A stretch of 64,000 nucleotides of DNA. Source: Panagrolaimus kolymaensis. Its lineage: Eukaryota; Nematoda; Chromadorea; Rhabditida; Panagrolaimidae. Location: positions 1,116,001 through 1,180,000 of the forward strand of contig JAJQJQ010000020.1 of NCBI GenBank assembly GCA_028622995.1. Reading direction: 5' to 3'. Below, one piece after another: positions 27,151 through 40,183 of this stretch. Below the pieces are notes generated by a model. That model ran no database searches, was not told the DNA's origin, and saw nothing but the letters and a program-made list of their open reading frames with translations. Position 1 is the stretch's first letter. Every line of letters begins with the position of its first letter. The translations under genes and the position numbers were made by a program.

Positions 27151-28123
27151 TCAGACAAATATAAAAAAATATAAAAAAACCAGCTAAAATTTATTTATCG
27201 GATCCTGTTCGACTTCAACGAATTCGTTCGATTAATTTACTAACTGTATTGCCTTTCAAGAGGTCAAATGTTTAAGATAAAATTATTAGAAAAATATTTA
27301 AAAAACCAGTTAAAATTTATTCTTCGGATCCTGTTCGACTTCAACGAATTCGTTCGATTAATTTACTTACTTTATTGCCTTTCAAGAGATCCAATGTTTC
27401 AGACAAATAAAAAAAATATATAAAAAAACCAGCTAAAATTTATTCTTCGGATCCTGTTCGACTTCAACGAATTCGTTCGATTAATTTACTAACTGTATTG
27501 CCTTTCAAGAGGTCAAATGTTTCAGACAAATATAAAAAAATATAAAAAAACCAGCTAAAATTTATTTATCGGATCCTGTTCGACTTCAACGAATTCGTTC
27601 GATTAATTTACTAACTGTATTGCCTTTCAAGAGGTCAAATGTTTAAGATAAAATTATTAGAAAAATATTTAAAAAACCAGTTAAAATTTATTCTTCGGAT
27701 CCTGTTCGACTTCAACGAATTCGTTCGATTAATTTACTTACTGCATTGCCTTTCAAGAGGTCAAATGTTTAAGATAAAATTATTAGAAAAATATTTAAAA
27801 AACCAGCTAAAATTTATTCATCGGATCCTGTTCGACTTCAAAGGATTCGTTCGATAAATTTACTTACTGCATTGGCTTTCAAGAGGTCAAATGTTTCAGA
27901 CAAATATAAAAAAATATAAAAAAACCAGCTAAAATTTATTCTTCGGATCCTGTTCGACTTCAACGAATTCGTTCGATTATTTTACTTACTGCATTGCCTT
28001 TCAAGAGGTCAAATGTTTAAGATAAAATTATTAGAAAAATATTTAAAAAACCAGCTAAAATTTATTCATCGGATCCTGTTCGACTTCAAAGGATTCGTTC
28101 GATAAATTTACTTACTGCATTGG
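27151..28123 (+). repeat. Mixed alpha/beta/gamma units
   Basis: This is a transitional stretch without a clear higher-order period. Two linkers near 27,310 and 27,680 are preceded by CCAGTTAAAA instead of CCAGCTAAAA. It holds satellite only. Confidence 0.84.
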
Positions 28124-31100
28124 CTTTCAAGAGGTCAAATGTTTCAGACAAATATAAAAAAATATAAAAAAACCAGCTAAAATTTATTTATCGGATCCTG
28201 TTCGACTTCAACGAATTCGTTCGATTAATTTACTAACTGTATTGCCTTTCAAGAGGTCAAATGTTTAAGATAAAATTATTAGAAAAATATTTAAAAAACC
28301 AGCTAAAATTTATTCATCGGATCCTGTTCGACTTCAAAGGATTCGTTCGATAAATTTACTTACTGCATTGGCTTTCAAGAGGTCAAATGTTTCAGACAAA
28401 TATAAAAAAATACAAAAAAAACCAGCTAAAATTTATTTATCGGATCCTGTTCGACTTCAACGAATTCGTTCGATTAATTTACTAACTGTATTGCCTTTCA
28501 AGAGGTCAAATGTTTCAGACAAATATAAAAAAATACAAAAAAAACCAGCTAAAATTTATTTATCGGATCCTGTTCGACTTCAACGAATTCGTTCGATTAA
28601 TTTACTAACTGTATTGCCTTTCAAGAGGTCAAATGTTTCAGACAAATATAAAAAAATACAAAAAAAACCAGCTAAAATTTATTTATCGGATCCTGTTCGA
28701 CTTCAACGAATTCGTTCGATTAATTTACTTACTTTATTGCCTTTCAAGAGATCCAATGTTTCAGACAAATAAAAAAAATATATAAAAAAACCAGCTAAAA
28801 TTTATTTATCGGATCCTGTTCGACTTCAACGAATTCGTTCGATTAATTTACTTACTTTATTGCCTTTCAAGAGATCCAATGTTTCAGACAAATAAAAAAA
28901 ATATATAAAAAAACCAGCTAAAATTTATTTATCGGATCCTGTTCGACTTCAACGAATTCGTTCGATTAATTTACTAACTGTATTGCCTTTCAAGAGGTCA
29001 AATGTTTCAGACAAATATAAAAAAATACAAAAAAAACCAGCTAAAATTTATTTATCGGATCCTGTTCGACTTCAACGAATTCGTTCGATTAATTTACTAA
29101 CTGTATTGCCTTTCAAGAGGTCAAATGTTTAAGATAAAATTATTAGAAAAATATTTAAAAAACCAGCTAAAATTTATTCTTCGGATCCTGTTCGACTTCA
29201 ACGAATTCGTTCGATTAATTTACTTACTTTATTGCCTTTCAAGAGATCCAATGTTTCAGACAAATAAAAAAAATATATAAAAAAACCAGCTAAAATTTAT
29301 TCTTCGGATCCTGTTCGACTTCAACGAATTCGTTCGATTAATTTACTAACTGTATTGCCTTTCAAGAGGTCAAATGTTTCAGACAAATATAAAAAAATAT
29401 AAAAAAACCAGCTAAAATTTATTTATCGGATCCTGTTCGACTTCAACGAATTCGTTCGATTAATTTACTAACTGTATTGCCTTTCAAGAGGTCAAATGTT
29501 TAAGATAAAATTATTAGAAAAATATTTAAAAAACCAGCTAAAATTTATTCATCGGATCCTGTTCGACTTCAAAGGATTCGTTCGATAAATTTACTTACTG
29601 CATTGGCTTTCAAGAGGTCAAATGTTTCAGACAAATATAAAAAAATATAAAAAAACCAGCTAAAATTTATTTATCGGATCCTGTACGACTTCAACGAATT
29701 CGTTCGATTAATTTACTAACTGTATTGCCTTTCAAGAGGTCAAATGTTTAAGATAAAATTATTAGAAAAATATTTAAAAAACCAGCTAAAATTTATTCAT
29801 CGGATCCTGTTCGACTTCAACGAATTCGTTCGATTAATTTATTTACTGGATTGCCTTTCAAGAGATCCAATGTTTCAGACAAATAAAAAAAATATATAAA
29901 AAAACCAGCTAAAATTTATTCTTCGGATCATGTTCGACTTCAACGAATTCGTTCGATTAATTTACTAACTGTATTGCCTTTCTAGAGATCCTGTGTTTCA
30001 GACAAATAAAAAAAATATATAAAAAAACCAGCTAAAATTTATTTATCGGATCCTGTTCGACTTCAACGAATTCGTTCGATTAATTTACTTACTTTATTGC
30101 CTTTCAAGAGATCCAATGTTTCAGACAAATAAAAAAAATATATAAAAAAACCAGCTAAAATTTATTCTTCGGATCCTGTTCGACTTCAACGAATTCGTTC
30201 GATTAATTTACTAACTGTATTGCCTTTCAAGAGGTCAAATGTTTCAGACAAATATAAAAAAATATAAAAAAACCAGCTAAAATTTATTTATCGGATCCTG
30301 TTCGACTTCAACGAATTCGTTCGATTAATTTACTAACTGTATTGCCTTTCAAGAGGTCAAATGTTTAAGATAAAATTATTAGAAAAATATTTAAAAAACC
30401 AGCTAAAATTTATTCATCGGATCCTGTTCGACTTCAAAGGATTCGTTCGATAAATTTACTTACTGCATTGGCTTTCAAGAGGTCAAATGTTTCAGACAAA
30501 TATAAAAAAATACAAAAAAAACCAGCTAAAATTTATTTATCGGATCCTGTTCGACTTCAACGAATTCGTTCGATTAATTTACTAACTGTATTGCCTTTCA
30601 AGAGGTCAAATGTTTCAGACAAATATAAAAAAATACAAAAAAAACCAGCTAAAATTTATTTATCGGATCCTGTTCGACTTCAACGAATTCGTTCGATTAA
30701 TTTACTAACTGTATTGCCTTTCAAGAGGTCAAATGTTTCAGACAAATATAAAAAAATACAAAAAAAACCAGCTAAAATTTATTTATCGGATCCTGTTCGA
30801 CTTCAACGAATTCGTTCGATTAATTTACTTACTTTATTGCCTTTCAAGAGATCCAATGTTTCAGACAAATAAAAAAAATATATAAAAAAACCAGCTAAAA
30901 TTTATTTATCGGATCCTGTTCGACTTCAACGAATTCGTTCGATTAATTTACTTACTTTATTGCCTTTCAAGAGATCCAATGTTTCAGACAAATAAAAAAA
31001 ATATATAAAAAAACCAGCTAAAATTTATTTATCGGATCCTGTTCGACTTCAACGAATTCGTTCGATTAATTTACTAACTGTATTGCCTTTCAAGAGGTCA

Positions 31101-32612
31101 AATGTTTCAGACAAATATAAAAAAATACAAAAAAAACCAGCTAAAATTTATTTATCGGATCCTGTTCGACTTCAACGAATTCGTTCGATTAATTTACTAA
31201 CTGTATTGCCTTTCAAGAGGTCAAATGTTTAAGATAAAATTATTAGAAAAATATTTAAAAAACCAGCTAAAATTTATTCTTCGGATCCTGTTCGACTTCA
31301 ACGAATTCGTTCGATTAATTTACTTACTTTATTGCCTTTCAAGAGATCCAATGTTTCAGACAAATAAAAAAAATATATAAAAAAACCAGCTAAAATTTAT
31401 TCTTCGGATCCTGTTCGACTTCAACGAATTCGTTCGATTAATTTACTAACTGTATTGCCTTTCAAGAGGTCAAATGTTTCAGACAAATATAAAAAAATAT
31501 AAAAAAACCAGCTAAAATTTATTTATCGGATCCTGTTCGACTTCAACGAATTCGTTCGATTAATTTACTAACTGTATTGCCTTTCAAGAGGTCAAATGTT
31601 TAAGATAAAATTATTAGAAAAATATTTAAAAAACCAGCTAAAATTTATTCATCGGATCCTGTTCGACTTCAAAGGATTCGTTCGATAAATTTACTTACTG
31701 CATTGGCTTTCAAGAGGTCAAATGTTTCAGACAAATATAAAAAAATATAAAAAAACCAGCTAAAATTTATTTATCGGATCCTGTACGACTTCAACGAATT
31801 CGTTCGATTAATTTACTAACTGTATTGCCTTTCAAGAGGTCAAATGTTTAAGATAAAATTATTAGAAAAATATTTAAAAAACCAGCTAAAATTTATTCAT
31901 CGGATCCTGTTCGACTTCAACGAATTCGTTCGATTAATTTATTTACTGGATTGCCTTTCAAGAGATCCAATGTTTCAGACAAATAAAAAAAATATATAAA
32001 AAAACCAGCTAAAATTTATTCTTCGGATCATGTTCGACTTCAACGAATTCGTTCGATTAATTTACTAACTGTATTGCCTTTCTAGAGATCCTGTGTTTCA
32101 GACAAATAAAAAAAATATATAAAAAAACCAGCTAAAATTTATTTATCGGATCCTGTTCGACTTCAACGAATTCGTTCGATTAATTTACTTACTTTATTGC
32201 CTTTCAAGAGATCCAATGTTTCAGACAAATAAAAAAAATATATAAAAAAACCAGCTAAAATTTATTCTTCGGATCCTGTTCGACTTCAACGAATTCGTTC
32301 GATTAATTTACTAACTGTATTGCCTTTCAAGAGGTCAAATGTTTCAGACAAATATAAAAAAATATAAAAAAACCAGCTAAAATTTATTTATCGGATCCTG
32401 TTCGACTTCAACGAATTCGTTCGATTAATTTACTAACTGTATTGCCTTTCAAGAGGTCAAATGTTTAAGATAAAATTATTAGAAAAATATTTAAAAAACC
32501 AGCTAAAATTTATTCATCGGATCCTGTTCGACTTCAAAGGATTCGTTCGATAAATTTACTTACTGCATTGGCTTTCAAGAGGTCAAATGTTTCAGACAAA
32601 TATAAAAAAATA
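28124..32612 (+). repeat. 2,100-b higher-order repeat, about 2.1 copies
   Basis: Bases 28,124-30,512 and 30,224-32,612 match line by line at an offset of 2,100 wherever I compared them. The match includes rare markers: TCTAGAGATCCTGTG at about 29,982 and 32,082, CTGTACGAC at about 29,690 and 31,790, GGATCATGTTC at about 29,927 and 32,027, and a run of three delta linkers. The match stops on the left at GCATTGGC versus GTATTGCC (28,123), and on the right where a gamma linker replaces delta (32,613). Confidence 0.92.
28422..28544 (+). repeat. Reference delta unit (123 b)
   Basis: Delta resembles gamma but the linker reads AATACAAAAAAAACC instead of AATATAAAAAAACC: one T-to-C change plus one extra A, giving 123 bases. 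Because 123 is 41 codons and this linker has no stop in one + frame, three delta linkers in a row create the 134-codon open frame at 28,368-28,772, repeated at 30,468-30,872. I see delta linkers only between about 28.4 and 42.4 kb. Confidence 0.92.
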
Positions 32613-33039
32613 TAAAAAAACCAGCTAAAATTTATTTATCGGATCCTGTACGACTTCAACGAATTCGTTCGATTAATTTACTAACTGTATTGCCTTTCAA
32701 GAGGTCAAATGTTTAAGATAAAATTATTAGAAAAATATTTAAAAAACCAGCTAAAATTTATTCATCGGATCCTGTTCGACTTCAACGAATTCGTTCGATT
32801 AATTTATTTACTGGATTGCCTTTCAAGAGATCCAATGTTTCAGACAAATAAAAAAAATATATAAAAAAACCAGCTAAAATTTATTCTTCGGATCATGTTC
32901 GACTTCAACGAATTCGTTCGATTAATTTATTTACTGGATTGCCTTTCAAGAGATCCAATGTTTCAGACAAATAAAAAAAATATATAAAAAAACCAGCTAA
33001 AATTTATTCTTCGGATCCTGTTCGACTTCAACGAATTCG
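32613..33039 (+). repeat. Short mixed stretch
   Basis: Gamma, alpha and beta units continue the end of the 2,100-b repeat, with CTGTACGAC near 32,647 and GGATCATGTTC near 32,890. The latter core here continues into TTTACTGGATTG rather than the TCTAGA form seen in the two copies upstream. It holds satellite only. Confidence 0.83.
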
Positions 33040-36000
33040 TTCGATTAATTTACTTACTTTATTGCCTTTCAAGAGGTCAAATGTTTAAGATAAAATTATT
33101 AAAAAAATATTTAAAAAACCAGCTAAAATTTATTCATCGGATCCTGTTCGACTTCAAAGGATTCGTTCGATAAATTTACTTACTTTATTGCCTTTCAAGA
33201 GGTCAAATGTTTAAGATAAAATTATTAGAAAAATATTTAAAAAACCAGCTAAAATTTATTCTTCGGATCCTGTTCGACTTCAGCGAATTCGTTCGATTAA
33301 TTTACTAACTGTATTGCCTTTCAAGAGGTCAAATGTTTAAGATAAAATTATTAGAAAAATATATAAAAAAACCAGCTAAAATTTATTCTTCGGATCCTGT
33401 TCGACTTCAACGAATTCGTTCGATTATTTTACTTACTGCATTGCCTTTCAAGAGATCAAATGTTTCAGACAAATATAAAAAAATACAAAAAAAACCAGCT
33501 AAAATTTATTTATCGGATCCTGTTCGACTTCAACGAATTCGTTCGATTAATTTACTTACTTTATTGCCTTTCAAGAGGTCAAATGTTTAAGATAAAATTA
33601 TTAGAAAAATATTTAAAAAACCAGCTAAAATTTATTCTTCGGATCCTGTTCGACTTCAACGAATTCGTTCGATTAATTTACTTACTTTATTGCCTTTCAA
33701 GAGATCAAATGTTTAAGATAAAATTATTAGAAAAATATTTAAAAAACCAGCTAAAATTTATTCTTCGGATCCTGTTCGACTTCAGCGAATTCGTTCGATT
33801 AATTTACTAACTGTATTGCCTTTCAAGAGGTCAAATGTTTAAGATAAAATTATTAGAAAAATATTTAAAAAACCAGCTAAAATTTATTCTTCGGATCCTG
33901 TTCGACTTCAACGAATTCGTTCGATTAATTTACTTACTTTATTGCCTTTCAAGAGATCCAATGTTTCAGACAAATAAAAAAAATATATAAAAAAACCAGC
34001 TAAAATTTATTCTTCGGATCCTGTTCGACTTCAACGAATTCGTTCGATTAATTTACTAACTGTATTGCCTTTCAAGAGGTCAAATGTTTAAGATAAAATT
34101 ATTAGAAAAATATTTAAAAAACCAGCTAAAATTTATTCATCGGATCCTGTTCGACTTCAAAGGATTCGTTCGATAAATTTACTTACTGCATTGGCTTTCA
34201 AGAGGTCAAATGTTTCAGACAAATATAAAAAAATATAAAAAAACCAGCTAAAATTTATTCTTCGGATCCTGTTCGACTTCAACGAATTCGTTCGATTAAT
34301 TTACTAACTGTATTGCCTTTCAAGAGGTCAAATGTTTAAGATAAAATTATTAGAAAAATATTTAAAAAACCAGCTAAAATTTATTCATCGGATCCTGTTC
34401 ATCTTCAACGAATTCGTTCGATTAATTTACTTACTGCATTGCCTTTCAAGAGGTCAAATGTTTAAGATAAAATTATTAGAAAAATATTTAAAAAACCAGC
34501 TAAAATTTATTCATCGGATCCTGTTCGACTTCAAAGGATTCGTTCGATAAATTTACTTACTGCATTGCCTTTCAAGAGGTCAAATGTTTAAGATAAAATT
34601 ATTAGAAAAATATTTAAAAAACCATCTAAAATTTATTCATCGGATCCTGTTCGACTTCAAAGGATTCGTTCGATAAATTTACTTACTGCATTGGCTTTCA
34701 AGAGGTCAAATGTTTCAGACAAATATAAAAAAATACAAAAAAAACCAGCTAAAATTTATTTATCGGATCCTGTTCGACTTCAACGAATTCGTTCGATTAA
34801 TTTACTAACTGTATTGCCTTTCAAGAGGTCAAATGTTTCAGACAAATATAAAAAATATATAAAAAAACCAGCTAAAATTTATTCTTCGGATCCTGTTCGA
34901 CTTCAACGAATTCGTTCGATTAATTTACTTACTTTATTGCCTTTCAAGAGGTCAAATGTTTAAGATAAAATTTTTAAAAAAATATTTAAAAAACCAGCTA
35001 AAATTTATTCATCGGATCCTGTTCGACTTCAAAGGATTCGTTCGATAAATTTACTTACTTTATTGCCTTTCAAGAGGTCAAATGTTTAAGATAAAATTAT
35101 TAGAAAAATATTTAAAAAACCAGCTAAAATTTATTCTTCGGATCCTGTTCGACTTCAGCGAATTCGTTCGATTAATTTACTAACTGTATTGCCTTTCAAG
35201 AGGTCAAATGTTTAAGATAAAATTATTAGAAAAATATTTAAAAAACCAGCTAAAATTTATTCTTCGGATCCTGTTCGACTTCAACGAATTCGTTCGATTA
35301 ATTTACTTACTTTATTGCCTTTCAAGAGATCCAATGTTTCAGACAAATAAAAAAAATATATAAAAAAACCAGCTAAAATTTATTCTTCGGATCCTGTTCG
35401 ACTTCAACGAATTCGTTCGATTATTTTACTTACTGCATTGCCTTTCAAGAGATCAAATGTTTCAGACAAATATAAAAAAATACAAAAAAAACCAGCTAAA
35501 ATTTATTTATCGGATCCTGTTCGACTTCAACGAATTCGTTCGATTAATTTACTTACTTTATTGCCTTTCAAGAGGTCAAATGTTTAAGATAAAATTATTA
35601 GAAAAATATTTAAAAAACCAGCTAAAATTTATTCTTCGGATCCTGTTCGACTTCAACGAATTCGTTCGATTAATTTACTTACTTTATTGCCTTTCAAGAG
35701 ATCAAATGTTTAAGATAAAATTATTAGAAAAATATTTAAAAAACCAGCTAAAATTTATTCTTCGGATCCTGTTCGACTTCAGCGAATTCGTTCGATTAAT
35801 TTACTAACTGTATTGCCTTTCAAGAGGTCAAATGTTTAAGATAAAATTATTAGAAAAATATTTAAAAAACCAGCTAAAATTTATTCTTCGGATCCTGTTC
35901 GACTTCAACGAATTCGTTCGATTAATTTACTTACTTTATTGCCTTTCAAGAGATCCAATGTTTCAGACAAATAAAAAAAATATATAAAAAAACCAGCTAA

Positions 36001-36757
36001 AATTTATTCTTCGGATCCTGTTCGACTTCAACGAATTCGTTCGATTAATTTACTAACTGTATTGCCTTTCAAGAGGTCAAATGTTTAAGATAAAATTATT
36101 AGAAAAATATTTAAAAAACCAGCTAAAATTTATTCATCGGATCCTGTTCGACTTCAAAGGATTCGTTCGATAAATTTACTTACTGCATTGGCTTTCAAGA
36201 GGTCAAATGTTTCAGACAAATATAAAAAAATATAAAAAAACCAGCTAAAATTTATTCTTCGGATCCTGTTCGACTTCAACGAATTCGTTCGATTAATTTA
36301 CTAACTGTATTGCCTTTCAAGAGGTCAAATGTTTAAGATAAAATTATTAGAAAAATATTTAAAAAACCAGCTAAAATTTATTCATCGGATCCTGTTCATC
36401 TTCAACGAATTCGTTCGATTAATTTACTTACTGCATTGCCTTTCAAGAGGTCAAATGTTTAAGATAAAATTATTAGAAAAATATTTAAAAAACCAGCTAA
36501 AATTTATTCATCGGATCCTGTTCGACTTCAAAGGATTCGTTCGATAAATTTACTTACTGCATTGCCTTTCAAGAGGTCAAATGTTTAAGATAAAATTATT
36601 AGAAAAATATTTAAAAAACCATCTAAAATTTATTCATCGGATCCTGTTCGACTTCAAAGGATTCGTTCGATAAATTTACTTACTGCATTGGCTTTCAAGA
36701 GGTCAAATGTTTCAGACAAATATAAAAAAATACAAAAAAAACCAGCTAAAATTTATT
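33040..36757 (+). repeat. 1,997-b higher-order repeat, two copies, one with a unit deleted
   Basis: Bases 33,362-34,760 match 35,359-36,757 at offset 1,997, including GTTCATCTTCAACG (near 34,398 and 36,395) and CCATCTAAAA (near 34,622 and 36,619). To the left the offset is 1,875 (CAGCGAATTCG at 33,281 and 35,156); the 127-b hybrid unit at 33,245 explains the 122-b difference. A private change, AAAATTTTTAAAAAAA near 34,970, lies in the second copy. The CAGCGAATTCG and CATCTTCAACG cores first appear in this block. Confidence 0.88.
33245..33371 (+). repeat. Hybrid alpha-to-beta unit (127 b)
   Basis: This unit starts its linker as alpha (GTTTAAGATAAAATTATTAG) and ends as beta (AAAAATATATAAAAAAACC), giving 127 bases, the only unit of that length I found. 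Relative to the later copy of the same region, markers to its left are offset by 1,875 bases and markers to its right by 1,997 bases. One unit's worth (122 bases) is therefore missing here, which fits a deletion between two misaligned linkers. Confidence 0.85.
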
Positions 36758-39700
36758 CATCGGATCCTGTTCGACTTCAACGAATTCGTTCGATTAATTT
36801 ATTTACTGTATTGCCTTTCAAGAGGTCAAATGTTTAAGATAAAATTATTAGAAAAATATTTAAAAAACCAGCTAAAATTTATTCATCGGATCCTGTTCGA
36901 CTTCAAAGGATTCGTTCGATAAATTTACTTACTGCATTGGCTTTCAAGAGGTCAAATGTTTCAGACAAATATAAAAAAATATAAAAAAACCAGCTAAAAT
37001 TTATTTATCGGATCCTGTTCGACTTCAACGAATTCGTTCGATTAATTTACTAACTGTATTGCCTTTCAAGAGGTCAAATGTTTAAGATAAAATTATTAGA
37101 AAAATATTTAAAAAACCAGCTAAAATTTATTCATCGGATCCTGTTCGACTTCAACGAATTCGTTCGATTAATTTATTTACTGGATTGCCTTTCAAGAGAT
37201 CCAATGTTTCAGACAAATAAAAAAAATATATAAAAAAACCAGCTAAAATTTATTCTTCGGATCATGTTCGACTTCAACGAATTCGTTCGATTAATTTACT
37301 TACTTTATTGCCTTTCAAAAGGTCAAATGTTTAAGATAAAATTATTAAAAAAATATTTAAAAAACCAGCTAAAATTTATTCATCGGATCCTGTTCGACTT
37401 CAAAGGATTCGTTCGATAAATTTACTTACTTTATTGCCTTTCAAGAGATCAAATGTTTAAGATAAAATTATTAGAAAAATATTTAAAAAACCAGCTAAAA
37501 TTTATTCTTCGGATCCTGTTCGACTTCAACGAATTCGTTCGATTAATTTATTTACTGGATTGCCTTTCAAGAGATCCAATGTTTCAGACAAATAAAAAAA
37601 ATATTTAAAAAACCAGCTAAAATTTATTCTTCGGATCCTGTTCGACTTCAACGAATTCGTTCGATTAATTTACTTACTTTATTGCCTTTCAAGAGGTCAA
37701 ATGTTTAAGATAAAATTATTAGAAAAATATTTAAAAAACCAGCTAAAATTTATTCATCGGATCCTGTTCGACTTCAAAGGATTCGTTCGATAAATTTACT
37801 TACTGCATTGGCTTTCAAGAGGTCAAATGTTTCAGACAAATATAAAAAAATATAAAAAAACCAGCTAAAATTTATTTATCGGATCCTGTTCGACTTCAAC
37901 GAATTCGTTCGATTAATTTACTAACTGTATTGCCTTTCAAGAGGTCAAATGTTTAAGATAAAATTATTAGAAAAATATTTAAAAAACCAGCTAAAATTTA
38001 TTCATCGGATCCTGTTCGACTTCAACGAATTCGTTCGATTAATTTATTTACTGGATTGCCTTTCAAGAGATCCAATGTTTCAGACAAATAAAAAAAATAT
38101 ATAAAAAAACCAGCTAAAATTTATTCTTCGGATCATGTTCGACTTCAACGAATTCGTTCGATTAATTTACTTACTTTATTGCCTTTCAAGAGGTCAAATG
38201 TTTAAGATAAAATTATTAAAAAAATATTTAAAAAACCAGCTAAAATTTATTCATCGGATCCTGTTCGACTTCAAAGGATTCGTTCGATAAATTTACTTAC
38301 TGCATTGGCTTTCAAGAGGTCAAATGTTTCAGACAAATATAAAAAAATATAAAAAAACCAGCTAAAATTTATTTATCGGATCCTGTTCGACTTCAACGAA
38401 TTCGTTCGATTAATTTACTAACTGTATTGCCTTTCAAGAGGTCAAATGTTTAAGATAAAATTATTAGAAAAATATTTAAAAAACCAGCTAAAATTTATTC
38501 ATCGGATCCTGTTCGACTTCAACGAATTCGTTCGATTAATTTATTTACTGGATTGCCTTTCAAGAGATCCAATGTTTCAGACAAATAAAAAAAATATATA
38601 AAAAAACCAGCTAAAATTTATTCTTCGGATCATGTTCGACTTCAACGAATTCGTTCGATTAATTTACTTACTTTATTGCCTTTCAAGAGGTCAAATGTTT
38701 AAGATAAAATTATTAGAAAAATATTTAAAAAACCAGCTAAAATTTATTCATCGGATCCTGTTCGACTTCAAAGGATTCGTTCGATAAATTTACTTACTGC
38801 ATTGGCTTTCAAGAGGTCAAATGTTTCAGACAAATATAAAAAAATATAAAAAAACCAGCTAAAATTTATTTATCGGATCCTGTTCGACTTCAACGAATTC
38901 GTTCGATTAATTTACTAACTGTATTGCCTTTCAAGAGGTCAAATGTTTAAGATAAAATTATTAGAAAAATATTTAAAAAACCAGCTAAAATTTATTCATC
39001 GGATCCTGTTCGACTTCAAAGGATTCGTTCGATAAATTTACTTACTGCATTGGCTTTCAAGAGGTCAAATGTTTCAGACAAATATAAAAAAATATAAAAA
39101 AACCAGCTAAAATTTATTTATCGGATCCTGTTCGACTTCAACGAATTCGTTCGATTAATTTACTAACTGTATTGCCTTTCAAGAGGTCAAATGTTTAAGA
39201 TAAAATTATTAGAAAAATATTTAAAAAACCAGCTAAAATTTATTCATCGGATCCTGTTCGACTTCAACGAATTCGTTCGATTAATTTATTTACTGGATTG
39301 CCTTTCAAGAGATCCAATGTTTCAGACAAATAAAAAAAATATATAAAAAAACCAGCTAAAATTTATTCTTCGGATCATGTTCGACTTCAACGAATTCGTT
39401 CGATTAATTTACTTACTTTATTGCCTTTCAAGAGGTCAAATGTTTAAGATAAAATTATTAAAAAAATATTTAAAAAACCAGCTAAAATTTATTCATCGGA
39501 TCCTGTTCGACTTCAAAGGATTCGTTCGATAAATTTACTTACTTTATTGCCTTTCAAGAGATCAAATGTTTAAGATAAAATTATTAGAAAAATATTTAAA
39601 AAACCAGCTAAAATTTATTCTTCGGATCCTGTTCGACTTCAACGAATTCGTTCGATTAATTTATTTACTGGATTGCCTTTCAAGAGATCCAATGTTTCAG

Positions 39701-40183
39701 ACAAATAAAAAAAATATATAAAAAAACCAGCTAAAATTTATTCTTCGGATCCTGTTCGACTTCAACGAATTCGTTCGATTATTTTACTTACTGCATTGCC
39801 TTTCAAGAGATCAAATGTTTAAGATAAAATTATTAGAAAAATATTTAAAAAACCAGCTAAAATTTATTCTTCGGATCCTGTTCGACTTCAGCGAATTCGT
39901 TCGATTAATTTACTAACTGTATTGCCTTTCAAGAGGTCAAATGTTTAAGATAAAATTATTAGAAAAATATTTAAAAAACCAGCTAAAATTTATTCTTCGG
40001 ATCCTGTTCGACTTCAACGAATTCGTTCGATTAATTTATTTACTGGATTGCCTTTCAAGAGATCCAATGTTTCAGACAAATAAAAAAAATATATAAAAAA
40101 ACCAGCTAAAATTTATTCTTCGGATCCTGTTCGACTTCAACGAATTCGTTCGATTATTTTACTTACTGCATTGCCTTTCAAGA
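36758..40183 (+). repeat. Mosaic with repeated GGATCATG units
   Basis: The BamHI-losing core GGATCATGTTC recurs at about 37,260, 38,131, 38,628 and 39,373 (steps of 871, 497 and 745). A segment at about 36,940-37,660, with CCTTTCAAAAGGTC and an epsilon unit, recurs at about 41,300-42,010, offset 4,355. This ties the block to the 1,866-b repeat that follows. It holds satellite only. Confidence 0.85.
37491..37612 (+). repeat. Epsilon unit: beta-to-alpha hybrid linker (122 b)
   Basis: The linker starts as beta (GTTTCAGACAAATAAAAAAA) and ends as alpha (ATATTTAAAAAACC), giving 122 bases. The switch lies in the A/T run the two classes share. Further copies end at about 41,967, 43,833, 44,826 and 45,074. 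The spacings 1,866, 993 and 248 match the local duplication steps, so most of these are copies of one hybrid event rather than independent events. Confidence 0.9.

Noticed and set aside
28368..28772. 134-codon open frame, repeated at 30,468-30,872, as a gene for a repeat protein
   Set aside because: The frame consists only of satellite units, starts at an arbitrary ATG, and ends when a beta linker brings in TAA. Its second copy is part of the 2,100-b duplication. No gene context, no non-repeat domain.
37600..37620. Intrinsic terminators at A/T runs next to CCAGCT
   Set aside because: There is no GC-rich stem before the runs, and the array looks eukaryotic.
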